Assembly (NCBI GenBank): GCA_019059635.1 | Contig: JAGVRJ010000008.1 | Location: forward strand, 1,550,001-1,614,000 | Length of the DNA stretch: 64,000 bases | DNA from: Proales similis | Taxonomy: Eukaryota > Rotifera > Eurotatoria > Ploima > Proalidae | Direction: 5' to 3' | Shown: positions 22,855 through 34,144 of the stretch, piece after piece | Position numbering within the stretch: the stretch's first letter is position 1 | How the letters are laid out: each line of letters opens with the position of its first letter | Notes under the pieces: model-generated | What the model was told of the DNA's origin: nothing | What the model saw: only the letters and a program-made list of their open reading frames with translations | The model's database searches: none | Program-made: the position numbers and the translations under genes

Positions 22855-23046
22855 ATCTAACCTAATTCAAATTCATTGACTTTTAATTCGATTTTATTTT
22901 ATTCATCGGCCATCAATTGATCAGAGACTCGCGCGTCTATGTGCTTTTACAGACAAACCAAAATCAAATGCAAAATTGTGAGAAAAAAAAAAGAAGCAAA
23001 TAAAATGCTAAAATTAGATCAAATCTGGCGTTCATGTTTGTGTGTT

Positions 23047-25272
23047 CTATTTGAAGGCAAAGTGCTTTTTGAAGTTCGGATTGAAGAAATAGAGAAGCGA
23101 CAAGTTCTCCAAGTAGCTGACGGTGAGCAGAAAACGAGATATGGAAAACAAAATCGGACACACAGAATGATGGCGTTCATTTGAAATGATGCAGAAGGCA
23201 AAAGTGCTGGGATCAATGGCGAACATGAGCAGAAGAAGGGCAGAGACCATCTCGGGCAGGCGAAAGAAGAAGGAGAAGAGGCCGTTGAGAACGACCATCT
23301 TGGTGATGCGCTTCTCGGCCTCTTCCTTGGGTCTGTCGGTGTTCTGGTTGCGGAGCATGCAAAACAGTCTTAAATCAAAAAGCATGTTGAATAGAGTGAA
23401 GAGAGCGGTTCCCAGGATGATGTTGACAAAATAGAGAATTTTTAATACTGTGCCCGATCGGAGAAGTTTGAATTCAACTTGCACCATATAGGAAAACGAT
23501 TTGATCGATAACTCATTAAGAGAGAATCTGTCGTTCACAAACAAAGTAATCACGCTGATCGACAGAGAAAGAACGAAAAGACAAGCGACTGCAGTCTTTG
23601 GTTTTACTTTGCGGAACCGAATCAGACGGTCTGTGTTGAGACCGAAGCGATAGAGCACAAACAGAGTGCTACTCATGTTTGCTGACAGTCTGAATGTGTT
23701 GCCAAGGAAATTTTCAATAAACAAGTAATAGGGACGAAACAAGCCCGTCAGGATGAATGGAGAACAATAAATGCCGTTCAGCTCAATGCAAGTGGTCAAG
23801 GGGCCAAAGAGGAATACGAAAGCGTGGAAGAGAATGAACCATGAGTTGAAGTAGGTGTACTCCCACATTAAACGGCCCTTGTCGGTCAACTTTTTCCTTC
23901 GGTACTCTGGCGACCTCTTGATTCTCTGGAATGTCCTGATCACAAGATAATTGGCCATGATGCCCAATAGACTGACCAAGGGCACCAGCCAAACGTCGGC
24001 CAAGTACTTGAAGTATTCAAGGTCCAGGATGGTGTCGTATATAGTTCGGTAGTTCAATGGCTCCACTGTTTCAGTCGAGCAGCTTTGAGCCATTTTGTCG
24101 AAATCGCATCGCCTATCGAGCTGAGCTTGGTTGACACATGAAACATTATGGTCCTCAAAATTGGTCACAATCCAGAACAAAAGGCAAGAACAGGATTCAG
24201 CCGCCTGTGTTTCAATCTGTTGACCAGAGAACTTTACATTCAGGGAGAACTGCTCGACCTGGTAGAATACGCAGAATGAGGAGTCGTCGAAGGCATCTAC
24301 TCTCGCTTCCTTCCAATTTAAATGGCTTGTGTCCTGCGCGAATGCGGACGATAGGTGGTTTTCAGGTTTGTCAATCTTGATCAACAATTCACTCTTGGTT
24401 TCTCTTTTGTTCGCTTCGTTCAACCATTTTGGACTATTGTGAAGGAATTTTCTCAATCGCCATATTTCCAAAATCAGTTTTGTTACCTTGCTCTTTATTA
24501 AGGCCCTAGTCTCGAACGAGTTCACTATGCCACTTAAATGTACAGTTTTGGTTCTGCCAAACACAGTGAGAGGAAAAATGCTCGAATCGAACCTCAGTCC
24601 GTAGCCCTGGATTTCCAGTTCATTCACAGTGCTGTTGAGAGTTTTATTGGTCGATTCGAATGTGAGCATGTTATACTTGACGATCGAATCGATTATCTGA
24701 TGGATCGATAACGCAGACAAGTGAGCCTTGTTAAACAGCAGTGGGCTGGTGTTCATGTGATATCGGTTTCCTTGAAACAACCTTAGCTTGATCGGTTGTC
24801 TATTGCTGAATGGGCCGGTGTCTATTGGGCCTTCTGTCGATTCCAGTACTTTAGAGCCTTTGTTGGTTAGAAATTGCAAGTCAGTTTGATAAAAAATAAT
24901 TAAAATGTAAGGGTCCGACTTGAAGTTGGGTATTTTGAAATCGACCGAAATCCCTTTCGGGCCCACGATGGTAACTGCCAATTCGTTAAAATGAGAAATC
25001 CGAGCGAGTAAAGGAAAAAATCTTGCATTTAAATCACGCAAGCTTTCTACACTTTCGCTCTCTATTGAGTAGAACAGATCAACTGGTCTCGATTGGCATT
25101 CATGAATGCTCTGGTTGAATAGATTCAAATAGTCTATTTTTAACTGATACCAATTGCTCGGTATGGAAAGAACACAAATTCGAGGAGACGAGAATGAAAT
25201 ATTGACTTGAAGAGTGACACATGGCTGTAGACCAGCCAGCCAAATAAAAACCGTTGAAAATGTGACAAACAT
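23047..25272 (-). CDS. Orphan 7TM receptor with large ectodomain, member A
   Basis: Single exon, 741 residues from the ATG at 25272, chosen because it opens a signal peptide (MFVTFSTVFIWLAGLQ). Residues about 20-430 form a family-specific ectodomain with N-glycosylation sequons, the landmark HNSPKWLNEAN, DDSSFCVFYQVE and a CSCLLFW patch, then a Cys-containing hinge CDFDKMAQSCSTETVEPLNYRT. About 440-741 is a 7TM domain. TM1 reads SLLGIMANYLVIRTF with the Asn of rhodopsin-like receptors, loop 1 is Arg/Lys-rich, and an SANMSSTLFVLYRFGLN helix follows. TM6 is preceded by EAEKRITKMVVLNG and contains FFFRLPE. The protein ends in LYFFNPNFKK, resembling TM7 plus helix 8. The ligand is unknown. An A/T-rich CTATTTAA lies about 46 nt upstream of the ATG. 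Confidence 0.8.
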   Translation of the reverse strand: MFVTFSTVFIWLAGLQPCVTLQVNISFSSPRICVLSIPSNWYQLKIDYLNLFNQSIHECQSRPVDLFYSIESESVESLRDLNARFFPLLARISHFNELAVTIVGPKGISVDFKIPNFKSDPYILIIFYQTDLQFLTNKGSKVLESTEGPIDTGPFSNRQPIKLRLFQGNRYHMNTSPLLFNKAHLSALSIHQIIDSIVKYNMLTFESTNKTLNSTVNELEIQGYGLRFDSSIFPLTVFGRTKTVHLSGIVNSFETRALIKSKVTKLILEIWRLRKFLHNSPKWLNEANKRETKSELLIKIDKPENHLSSAFAQDTSHLNWKEARVDAFDDSSFCVFYQVEQFSLNVKFSGQQIETQAAESCSCLLFWIVTNFEDHNVSCVNQAQLDRRCDFDKMAQSCSTETVEPLNYRTIYDTILDLEYFKYLADVWLVPLVSLLGIMANYLVIRTFQRIKRSPEYRRKKLTDKGRLMWEYTYFNSWFILFHAFVFLFGPLTTCIELNGIYCSPFILTGLFRPYYLFIENFLGNTFRLSANMSSTLFVLYRFGLNTDRLIRFRKVKPKTAVACLFVLSLSISVITLFVNDRFSLNELSIKSFSYMVQVEFKLLRSGTVLKILYFVNIILGTALFTLFNMLFDLRLFCMLRNQNTDRPKEEAEKRITKMVVLNGLFSFFFRLPEMVSALLLLMFAIDPSTFAFCIISNERHHSVCPILFSISRFLLTVSYLENLSLLYFFNPNFKKHFAFK

Positions 25273-25799
25273 AATTTTCGGTTGTTTTAATTCACCAGCG
25301 ATCTCAAGTCGTCGTCTGGTTAAATAGCCGAAAACGCAGAGCAAAGGATCTCAGTTTTCTGACAACCGAAAACCGCGAAAGATGTAATAAATGATAAATG
25401 AGATCTAGCTTTGAAGAGCATTCGGTATCTTCAAATACTACCTACTGGACTCGAATTATAAACTGTTTTGTTCTTTCTTTCTGCTGCCGAAAGCGATCAA
25501 AACAATTTTTCACACCCAACAAATTTATGCAATTTTTGCAACCGACGCTCATAATCTTAACCTTCATTCTTTGTTTTGCTTTTCAGCTTCATGGATGTTT
25601 GATTTTTAGGCTCTGAAAAAAACCGTGCCTGTTTAGGTTACAGTGTCTCATAATGTCCTGTAAAGACCAGGCACTCTCTATGCGTAATTGACATTGGTGG
25701 GAAGGCAGCCTGTTGGGCCATCCATGCTAATTGGTGTTTGGAAAAAAAACCTTCGAGCTTAAAAGGCAATCACAAGACAAAGAGAAAACTTTTTATTAT

Positions 25800-26150
25800 T
25801 CAATCCAACGCTAAATTGAAATAAACTCGGACTAAATCTAATCCCCTGTCGGCTGTACAGCGACCGATAAGGTTACCAGAGACCAGTGAAAATGCTTTAG
25901 CGGTGCTGAAGAATGGTATTTTGAGATCGACAGATAATCCTTTCGCTTCAAGAATGATTATCTCTACATCATAAAAAGCGGGCACCGGAACAAGCAAGGG
26001 GCAAAATTAAATTAATTTAAATCGGCAAGGCTCTGCCCACCTGCTTGATTGCGGCGTCTTGTTTGGTACCTAAATTGCACTATCTTTGACTTGCATTTAT
26101 GAGCTGTTTCATTCAAGTAGTTCTCATCCTGCAATGATCTTGCAATTGTT
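25800..26150 (-). pseudogene. Relic of 7TM-family ectodomain (member B)
   Basis: Reading 26145 to about 26020 gives ENYLNETAHKCKSK, then GGQSLADLN and a stop. After a frame change, 25997-25800 gives FYDVEIIILEAKGLSVDLKIP. These match, in order, the ectodomain pattern LNQTxxKCxSK, GGExLADLN and IxVxxAxGxSVDFKxP of intact members. No 7TM portion follows. With a stop and a frame change it is a decayed N-terminal fragment just upstream of member A on the same strand. Confidence 0.75.
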
Positions 26151-26755
26151 TTGATTCAGCATCTTAAAACACAATTCTCTTTCCTTTTTTTAAAGCAATC
26201 GCTCTTTGATTTTTATCGAAAACATTGCCAACGCTCATTTACTCATTGAAATACTGGTCGGTGAAAGATTTTGTTCTGTGTTGGGTCTGTTTTTTGCTAA
26301 AGAGATTATCGTGAATGATCCCTGGTCGACACATTTTTGACGTTTATCTACGCAAAACAGAGTACAACAAGATGAGGAGGGAAGGAGCCATTTTCTATTG
26401 TTGCTTGGCCAATCGCCTTTAATGAGCGAGCTAAACGTGAAAAACTGCTCCCAAAATCAATCAATCAATAATCCATCAAAAATGCCACACGCTGGCACAT
26501 TTCGATTTAAACGAGAGTGCTTCTCTACGAATAGGGTATTTGAGACCGATTAAGCAAAATTGAATTGCTTCTTTCAAAACAATCAAATCACAAGACATTT
26601 GCGTTCAAGCCAGAAGAGCTTGAGCGGTTAAATCGGAGGAAATGTATCAGTTGCTGAAAATTCTGAATCACTTTATCGAGCATCCGTTTTGTGTTTTTTT
26701 TTTCTTCAACGAGCACAAGTCTGTGGATCGAAGAATTCTTAAACATTCAAAAAAT

Positions 26756-28707
26756 ATGTCGCCGTGCGCATTCTCAATTCTACTGGTGTTGACTTGTATT
26801 TGCCAAAAAAAACAGAGTCAAGGCCGAGAATGGTTATTCAGTCTCGGCGTGTGAGATAAAAATAAAAAGCAAAGGATAAGAAAAAATTGACAGAAATCAA
26901 TTAGATATTGCCAACCGAACAGTGCATGAATGTCTCTCAAGGAGTGTGGCTATAAATTACGAAAAAACGAGCATGAATGAAGAGGGTGGAGAGAGCCTTG
27001 CCGACTTTAATCAGCTCGTATTTCCCTTACTTGCCCCGCCGTCTTATCTAAGCCAATTGTACATCTTTCTCGTGGGCGGAAGAGGACTATCAGTTGACTT
27101 CAAAATACCCATGTTCTCACCGGCATCCATAGTCTTCTTTCTGCCAAATTTGTTTGATTTCAAACTCTTGTACACCAACGGCACACAAGTAAGAGAGTCA
27201 TCTGCAGACTCTTTAGAAACAAGTCCGTTCAGCACTAAAAGCCAGTTTTACGTTGCGTTTGAGGTTTTTTCATAACAATCCAAAATGGCTGAACCAAGTG
27301 AATAGCAGAAAATCACAAAGGCCATTGATAATACAGATTGAAGAACCAAAGAACGGCTTGAGCTCTATTAAACATGATCAAACAAGTTACATTAGCTGGA
27401 TAGAGTCAATAGGCATAGATCCGTTCGAAGATTCATCCTTTTGCATATTCTATCAGATTGAACAAAATTCGCTCAATTTAAAGTTTATGGGTTAAATGAT
27501 TGAGCCGAATAAGAATTGCTCGTGTGTTTTGTTTTGGATTGTCAAATGTCATGTAAATGTCCGTAAGAAAGCATTGAAATGTCCAAATGAAGAGCTATTA
27601 AAAAGACAATGCCTTTTCGAGAATATGGCCCAGAGCTGCTCGATCGAAACGTTAGAACCACTCAACTACCGAACCATCTACGACACCATCCTCGACCTTG
27701 AATTCTTCAAGTACCTGGCTGACGTCTGGCTGGTGCCTTTCACTAGTCTCATGGGCGTCATCGCCAACTACCTCGTGATCAGAACATTCCGAAGGATCAA
27801 GCGGTCGCCCGAGTATCGTCGCAACAAACTCACAGACAAGAGCCGGTACATGTGGGAGTACACGTACTACAACTCGTGGTTTATTCTTTTTCACAGCCTC
27901 ATATTGGCATGTACTCCGCTGGCCACTTGTATCGAGGTCTATGGAATCTACTGCTCGCCATTCATCACCACTGACTTGTTTCGTCCCTATTACTTGTTTG
28001 TGGAAAAGTTCATGGGCAACACGTTAAGGCTGGCATCGAACATGAGCAGCACCTTGTTTGTGCTCTTCAGATTTGGTCTCAACACAGACAAGCTGGCTCG
28101 ATTCCGTCAAGTGAAACCAAAAATAGCCGTTGCTTGTTTTATCATTCTTTCTGTGTCAATCAGTGTGATCACTTTGTTTGTGAACGAGAAATTCTCTGCT
28201 CAGATTCTTTCGGCTGATGCCTTCTTTTATTTTCTTTACGTAGATTTTTTTGTCTTAAAATCAGGGCTTGCACTTGAAATTGCTTATTTTCTGAACGCAT
28301 TTTTGGTAACCACTTTCTTTACCTGGTTAAATATGTTTATCGATTTGAGGCTGTTGTCACTGCTGCGATCACAGAACACCGAGAGACCAAAGGAAGGCGC
28401 CGAGAAGCGCATCACTAAAATGATCATTCTCAACGGCCTCTTCTCATTTCTCTTTCGCCTGCCTGAAATGATCTCGGCTGCTTTGCTTCTCTTATTCACA
28501 TTAAATAACCAATTTATGCCGGTCTGCATTATTCCAGGTTCTCACTTTCATTCTCTTTGCCCAATGCTATTTTCCATTTCGCATTTGCTTCTCACAATCA
28601 GCTACTTGGAGAACCTCGTGCTCCTCTACTACTTTAATGACAAATTTCGAAAGAATTTTCGATGGCCTCTCCGGACTGCCTCAGCTGCGCAAAAAGCTGC
28701 AGATTAG
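26756..28707 (+). pseudogene. 7TM-family gene C, disrupted in the ectodomain
   Basis: A signal-peptide-like start (MSPCAFSILLVLTCIC, ATG at 26756) runs into a stop at 26852. Ectodomain similarity resumes near 26890 (LDIANRTVHECLS, GGESLADFN, GLSVDFKIP). At about 27260 the frame shifts straight to FFHNNPKWLNQVN, so about 120 residues present in paralogues are missing. An in-frame TAA at 27493-27495 then interrupts the segment between LKFMG and NCSCVLFW. From 27496 a 403-codon open frame covers the whole hinge and 7TM domain (NYRTIYDTILDLEFFKYLAD through LLYYFNDKFRKNF) intact, ending with a short divergent tail. It is either a recent pseudogene or a gene now making an ectodomain-less receptor. 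The intact 7TM frame is noteworthy. Confidence 0.75.
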
Positions 28708-28918
28708 AATCAATCAAAGTGTGTTTCACCAGCAAAAGATTTGAAATCGAAATGCACTCTTTGTTTTTTTATTTTATTTAAAAACAAGTTCTCTTTATTT
28801 AACATTTAAATTCCTTAACAAATTAAATTCAACGAATCTATTTTAAGCTTTTTTTCTATCCGAATAAATTGATTGGAAAAGATCGAAAGTATCAAAAGCT
28901 GAAAATGTAACTTAGAAA

Positions 28919-31204
28919 CTAAGTTGACGTCAAGTGCCTCCGAAAGCTCAGGTTGAACAGATAAAGCAATAAAAGGTTTTCTAAGTAACTGACTGTGAGT
29001 AACAATCGTGAAATTGAAAAAAACATCGGACAGACTGAATGGTAGCGTTGATCTGTTAATAAACAGAGCGGGAAATAGAGTTGATCGAAATAGAACGCAA
29101 TCAACAAACAGACGGAGACCATTTCTGGCAGGCGAAAGAGAAATGAGAAAAGGCCGTTGAGAATGATCATTTGAGTGATGCGATTCTCGGCTTCTTCTTT
29201 TGGTCTTTGGACGTTTTTTGTGCGGAGAATGTACAGCAGTCTCAAGTCGATGAACATGTTCAACAGAGTAAAGAGGGTTGTTCCAGCCAGTTTGTTCAAA
29301 AAGTAGGCAACCTTGACCGGCAGACTTGACAAAAGCACTGGGGCTTCAGTCTCCAGAAAATAATGATACGAAGCCTCGGATAACTGGCGCACCGAGAATT
29401 TCTCGTTTCCGAACAGTGTGATGATGCTTATCGACGAGGATAAAACAATTAAACAGACCAAAGAGACACTTGGCTTGAGTTCACGAAACCAGCTGAACCT
29501 GTCGGCATTTAGAGAAAATCGAAAGAGCACAAACAGAGTGCTGCTCATGTTGGCCGCCAGTCTGAACGTGTTGCCCAAGAAGCTCTCGACGAACAAGTAG
29601 AACGGACGAAACAAGTCCGTCGATATGAATGAAGAGCAGTAGATGCCATAGACCTCGATACAAGTGGTCAGTGGAGAACATGCCAATATGGTCGCATGGA
29701 AGAGAATGAACCACGAGTTGAAGTACGTGTATTCCCACATGAACCTGCTCTTGTCGGTCAACTTGTTCTTTCGGTATTCAGGCGACCTCTTTATCTTGCG
29801 AAATGTCTTGATCACGAGATAGTTGGCCATGATGCCCAATAGACTGGTCAGGGGTAGCAGCCAGACATCGGCCAGGTACTTGAAGAACTCAAGGTCTAGA
29901 ACAGTGTCGTAGACGGTTCGGTAATTGAGGGGCTTGATTGGCTCAATCGAGCACCTCTGGGCCATTTTGTCGAAATCACATTGTTTCGCCAGTGCGTCTT
30001 GTTCTCGTTCACACAGACCCAGGTCGGCATAGTAGTAAGCTGAAAAGTCTGCTTGTGCCCAATGGCGGCTGAAAAGCCAAAACAAGAGGCAAGTGCAGTT
30101 TTTCTGTGCCACCTTCTCGGCTAATATGCCAAAAAACTTGACATTCAAAGACTTGCGCTCGATTTGGTAGAATAAGCAGAAAGAAGAGTCTTCGAAAAGA
30201 TTTCCCCTTTCAGACTCTATCTCGCTTATGTAGTCAATGTGAGCCTCGTTTGAGGACACGGATTCATTATTACTCGTACCCCTGAAATCGACAAGCAATG
30301 TTTTATTTGTTGCTCTCTGGTTTGCTTGGTCCAGCCAGTTCGGGTTGTTGTGAAAGAATCTTTTCAAACGAGATGTGGAAAGTGAAATGAATTGCACCAT
30401 ACTCTGCTGCAAACTGCTCGCCTGGAATGAGTTTAAATTCGAATATATTAAAATTTCACTGGTCTTTTTAAATGTGGCAAGTGGAAAGAGGTGAGAATCA
30501 AATTTGATTTCATAACCAAATATGTTGAGTGAATCAATACTGCAATCAAGAGTGTGTTCAGTCGGAGCAAATATCAGCAAGTTGCGTCTTACCATTGAAT
30601 TGATCACCTCGTTTAGACTTAATTCGGATATTGATGCTCTGATGAATATTTCTTGGCACGTGTTCGGATAATATTTAATTCTTCTTTCTAGGCTGAGAGC
30701 GATCGGCTGATCACTTCTGAAAGGACTTGTTTCTGATAGGAGTGATGAGCAGTTGTCTTCTATGCGGCCATTGCTGTTAAAGAGTCTGAAATGGATCAAA
30801 AAGAAGCCAACTGTAATTTCCGACGCTGATTCGAAATGCGGTAACTTGAATTCAACTGATATTCCAGAAGCTTCAACAATTTGAATCTCAATATTGTTCA
30901 ATTTGGGCTTGGTAACGAGAAACGTAAATAGGTATTGAGTTAAATCGTTCAATTTTTCCCCGCCCGGTTCATTTTTGCTAATTCTGACTAAAGAAAAATC
31001 CAATGCTCTGAACTGGCATCTTTGAATTGTATAGTTGAGCCACTTTAGTTCGTTTTCATCCACTTGCACATCTCTAATGCTATTAATCTCAATCAAGCAG
31101 TCCGCGCTAGTGGGATTTCGAAGCTTCCCACTTGGCGCTGCTGTCAAATCAAGATTAGCTACACAAAGCAACGCAAAATAAAAAATCTTGTTTCCTTTAA
31201 TCAT
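28919..31204 (-). CDS. Orphan 7TM receptor with large ectodomain, member D
   Basis: 761 residues from the ATG at 31204, which begins the signal peptide MIKGNKIFYFALLCVANLDLTA. A longer in-frame extension to about 31333 exists but would run through the promoter region and bury the signal peptide. Ectodomain landmarks: EINSIRDVQVDENELKWLN, FFHNNPNWLDQAN, EDSSFCLFYQIE and NCTCLLFWLFSRHWAQADFSAYYYADLG. Hinge CDFDKMAQRCSIEPIKPLNYRT leads to TM1. The last residues are LYLFNLSFRRHL. ATTTATAT on the coding strand lies about 35-45 nt before the ATG. The 5' flank (31232-31360) is alignable with those of members G and H, so promoter and gene were duplicated together. Confidence 0.8.
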   Translation of the reverse strand: MIKGNKIFYFALLCVANLDLTAAPSGKLRNPTSADCLIEINSIRDVQVDENELKWLNYTIQRCQFRALDFSLVRISKNEPGGEKLNDLTQYLFTFLVTKPKLNNIEIQIVEASGISVEFKLPHFESASEITVGFFLIHFRLFNSNGRIEDNCSSLLSETSPFRSDQPIALSLERRIKYYPNTCQEIFIRASISELSLNEVINSMVRRNLLIFAPTEHTLDCSIDSLNIFGYEIKFDSHLFPLATFKKTSEILIYSNLNSFQASSLQQSMVQFISLSTSRLKRFFHNNPNWLDQANQRATNKTLLVDFRGTSNNESVSSNEAHIDYISEIESERGNLFEDSSFCLFYQIERKSLNVKFFGILAEKVAQKNCTCLLFWLFSRHWAQADFSAYYYADLGLCEREQDALAKQCDFDKMAQRCSIEPIKPLNYRTVYDTVLDLEFFKYLADVWLLPLTSLLGIMANYLVIKTFRKIKRSPEYRKNKLTDKSRFMWEYTYFNSWFILFHATILACSPLTTCIEVYGIYCSSFISTDLFRPFYLFVESFLGNTFRLAANMSSTLFVLFRFSLNADRFSWFRELKPSVSLVCLIVLSSSISIITLFGNEKFSVRQLSEASYHYFLETEAPVLLSSLPVKVAYFLNKLAGTTLFTLLNMFIDLRLLYILRTKNVQRPKEEAENRITQMIILNGLFSFLFRLPEMVSVCLLIAFYFDQLYFPLCLLTDQRYHSVCPMFFSISRLLLTVSYLENLLLLYLFNLSFRRHLTST

Positions 31205-32084
31205 AGTGTGTCTCAACCGATCAGAAAAGGTGAAGCTCATATAAATGCCAAGAGCAGGAAGCAGGAGCGTTGGCTGGAACTTGCAAAGATGAAATTCAAT
31301 CTTTATCCATTCTCCACCGGGAAATGTGGCCATTATTCAGTGTTGCGATCGATTTTGAATTCTACGTCAACCCAACCTTTTGGCACGTGTTATGGGCGAG
31401 AAATGCTTTCAAGTGGCGAACCAAGAGGCCGCCAAAAAAATCCATAATCGAACCATCAGGCTTGAAATTAGTTTAAGAAATTATTTATTTATACTTTTCC
31501 ATCTCATGTTCGAACAAGCGCAACAGAAAAAACCGAATCGAGTCGCTTCTAAGGTTCAATAAAAATCCTGAACAAATATTGTTTCAGTTAGCTTTCTTAG
31601 TTTGACCCGATTATAAACCGAATGATGCCGATTTTGAATATCAAACGAATAAAAACCACCTTTCAACTTTTCATAATTCTTAATTTAAGTTATGTCTAGT
31701 GCCAATTTGAGAGCGTCTATTGCCTCGTGTTTCCAGGAGTATTTTTTTCGGCCAGTAGACGGCGGTGTTTCTCTTCTCGGTAAACTTAGCTCTTTCCCTT
31801 TCAAAGTAAATCAAACGCTCTGCTCAACTAATACTCGGCTATAGCTTCGAACTGCTTCCTGTTAAAATTTCATTAACCATGTCAATTATGTTTACGTTGT
31901 TCGGCATCAGAAAAACTCGACCCAGAATAATCGACTCAGTTTGCCGGTACCCAGATATTTGGTCATTTTTTTTATTCACTGTTGCCATGTCTACAATTAT
32001 GAAAGTAAAACAAGCTGAATATGAAAAAAAGGGGATTCTGATTCAGTTCCTCAAAATCAAAGAGATCATAAATTTAACTTAAAA
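31205..32084. promoter_or_regulatory. Divergent intergenic region, 7TM member D / SDR-DUF616 gene 1
   Basis: 0.9 kb between divergent genes. The TATA-like ATATAAAT (+ strand) at about 31239-31246 serves member D. The block 31232-31360, including GAAGCTCATATAAAT, recurs upstream of members E, G and H. The rest is A/T-rich, with no supported gene. Confidence 0.6.
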
Positions 32085-33960
32085 ATGAATCTCAAGTTTA
32101 AATTATTTGCAATTTTTGGGATCTCGATTATAACCTTGTTATCTCTTTTTATCAATTTGGAGAACAAGAGGGGTAAATAAGCAGCGAAAAATCGATTATA
32201 AGATTGCTAATTAATTTTTTTAATTAGTCTACCTGATCCCAGATTTGAATGCAGAAACCAAGTGCTTAGTATTGGGTGCCACAAGTCTGCTTGGCATTTC
32301 CACAATCAAATTCGTACTCCAGCGTCAGTCTACCGCCACTGTTTTGGCAGCAGATCGGTCAGTTTCAACTCACCAGCTAAAAATGGCCGATATTCTTAAG
32401 CATGAGATGAGGCTCGAGTTGAAAGAAGTTCTCATCTCAGAGGTCGACCAGCTCGTCTCGATTATGACCCTCAACAGCGTGACCGATGTTTTCATAGCGA
32501 GTGACTGCAAGCACTTTCAAGACCTGTTTGACCTTCTCAGCTATTTGAGAAAAGCATTAAGCCAATACTCGTTTGAGCAAGAGCTTCGAGTCATGATCGC
32601 CATGCCCGATGTGCCACCGCGGCAGCCAAGCGAAGATTTGCTGCCTTTTCTCGACCATGCAATCAAAAATCTTGTCGAGTCGTTTGGAGGCAACAAACTG
32701 TATGTAAAAGCAGTCGTTTACAGCGACCTGTTTGACGAATGGGCGCCAGATGACAACCTGCTGGTGCGTCTAGTCGACCGAGTGGTCCACAATGAGTCAA
32801 TATTTTTGAACAATTTTGACTTTTCGCGCCTGGTTCACTGCGAAGAAATCATTCAAGAGTTGCTTAAACCGCCTAAAACACGAGCTGCTATTTCGGATAT
32901 GAGAGTTGTCGATTCACCTGCACCTAAATTAGTCTTTGAACATTTTGGAAAGGCGTTCAATCGGAATATTCGTATTGAAACTGCTTCCCTGGACTGGCCC
33001 GATACAGTTCAACCGTCGCATTTAATCAAGAAACATTCGTTCTTTGCCCATCTTGACCGCTTTTTCGACTGGTACAAAATAAACAAAGGCGTGGCATTCT
33101 ATTGCGCATCCTCATGCAACAGTCCGGTGCCTTGTGTCAAATCTGGCTATGACCACGTGATCAAACAGAGTCAAGAACTGTCGGCAAGTTGCCCAGTGGT
33201 TGTCTACACAGTCCTGGTTGACACCAAGTCTTCGATTCGCCCGCTCAAGCATCCACTCAAAGGATGTCAAATTGCGTTTGTTACTTCAAGATCTTGGTTG
33301 GCCAACAGAACCCAATTTAACGACTGGCGGCTTATTGTGATCGAGGTCGACCGTTGGACCAACCCAAGAAAGTACTCGCGCATACCAAAGATGTCGCCCA
33401 AAAAGTTCTTCCACCCTGACGTCAAGTACGCCATTTACACAGACGCCAAGCGCGATCTCATGGTCTCGACCGACTTTCTCCTCGAGCTCTTCAGCCCAGC
33501 AAATCGATCGGCCGATATTGTCATGTTTAGACATCCCTGGAAAGACTACAGTCTGGCCAGAGAAGTGACTGAAATTCATTTCGCTCGGAATTCAATGGCA
33601 TTGACTTCCCTCAGAGAGCAGTACTTCAACTATTTCACTGAACGGTCAAGGAGAAGGCTCAACTTTGAGAACGTGATCACGGCCTGTCTGATTCTATACA
33701 AACTTGAATCGCAAGCTGCTTGTGACTTTGCTTGTCGCTGGATGCGCGACTATTACATGGGAGCGGATCGCGATCAGCCCGCCCTAGTGTACACACTGGC
33801 CACGACAGTTGCAGATCTTGGCCTTCAACTTAAATCAGAGCAAGAATGGGTTCCGATCGCTGCAGAATCTCAAAGTGTCACTGCTTGGCTAAGAATTATG
33901 CCTCGAGCTAGCGAAAGGGTGTTTCCCATTATATTGATTGCAGGAATGAAGGAAGTTTAA
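32085..33960 (+). CDS. Epimerase-like Rossmann / DUF616 glycosyltransferase-like fusion, gene 1
   Basis: Exons 32085-32172 and 32228-33960 join in phase 1 over a 55-nt intron to give 606 residues. Exon 1 encodes a type II signal anchor (FKLFAIFGISIITLLSLFIN), predicting a Golgi/ER lumenal enzyme. Residues about 41-300 look like an extended SDR nucleotide-sugar epimerase fold: LVLGATSLLG in place of GxxGxxG, then KAVVYSDLFDEW and SRLVHCEEIIQELL at positions where epimerases have their YGP-type and co-domain segments. Residues about 345-570 match the DUF616/TOD1/MUCI70 glycosyltransferase-like family: VVVYTVL, WTNPRKYSRIPK, YAIYTDAKRDL, VMFRHPW and DRDQPALVYT. No clear Tyr-x3-Lys pair was seen, so dehydrogenase or epimerase activity may be lost. 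Donor and acceptor sugars are unknown. Confidence 0.75.
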
Positions 33961-34144
33961 ATATTTTCGACCTGCATATTCTCTTTATTCCCTCATTTTC
34001 GATTGCCTGTAAAAATAGTCAAAATAATTACGAGCTTTACGAGCCAATTTGGAGCGACAAATATATTTGCTGAATTTGAAAATTTTGCTTCAAACAAGTT
34101 TATCTCTTTTACATGAACAGCCAAGTAGCAAATGATCCCGGTTC

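Noticed and set aside
31205-31333. N-terminal extension of receptor D
   Set aside because: It would read through the shared TATA-containing promoter block and place the signal peptide internally.
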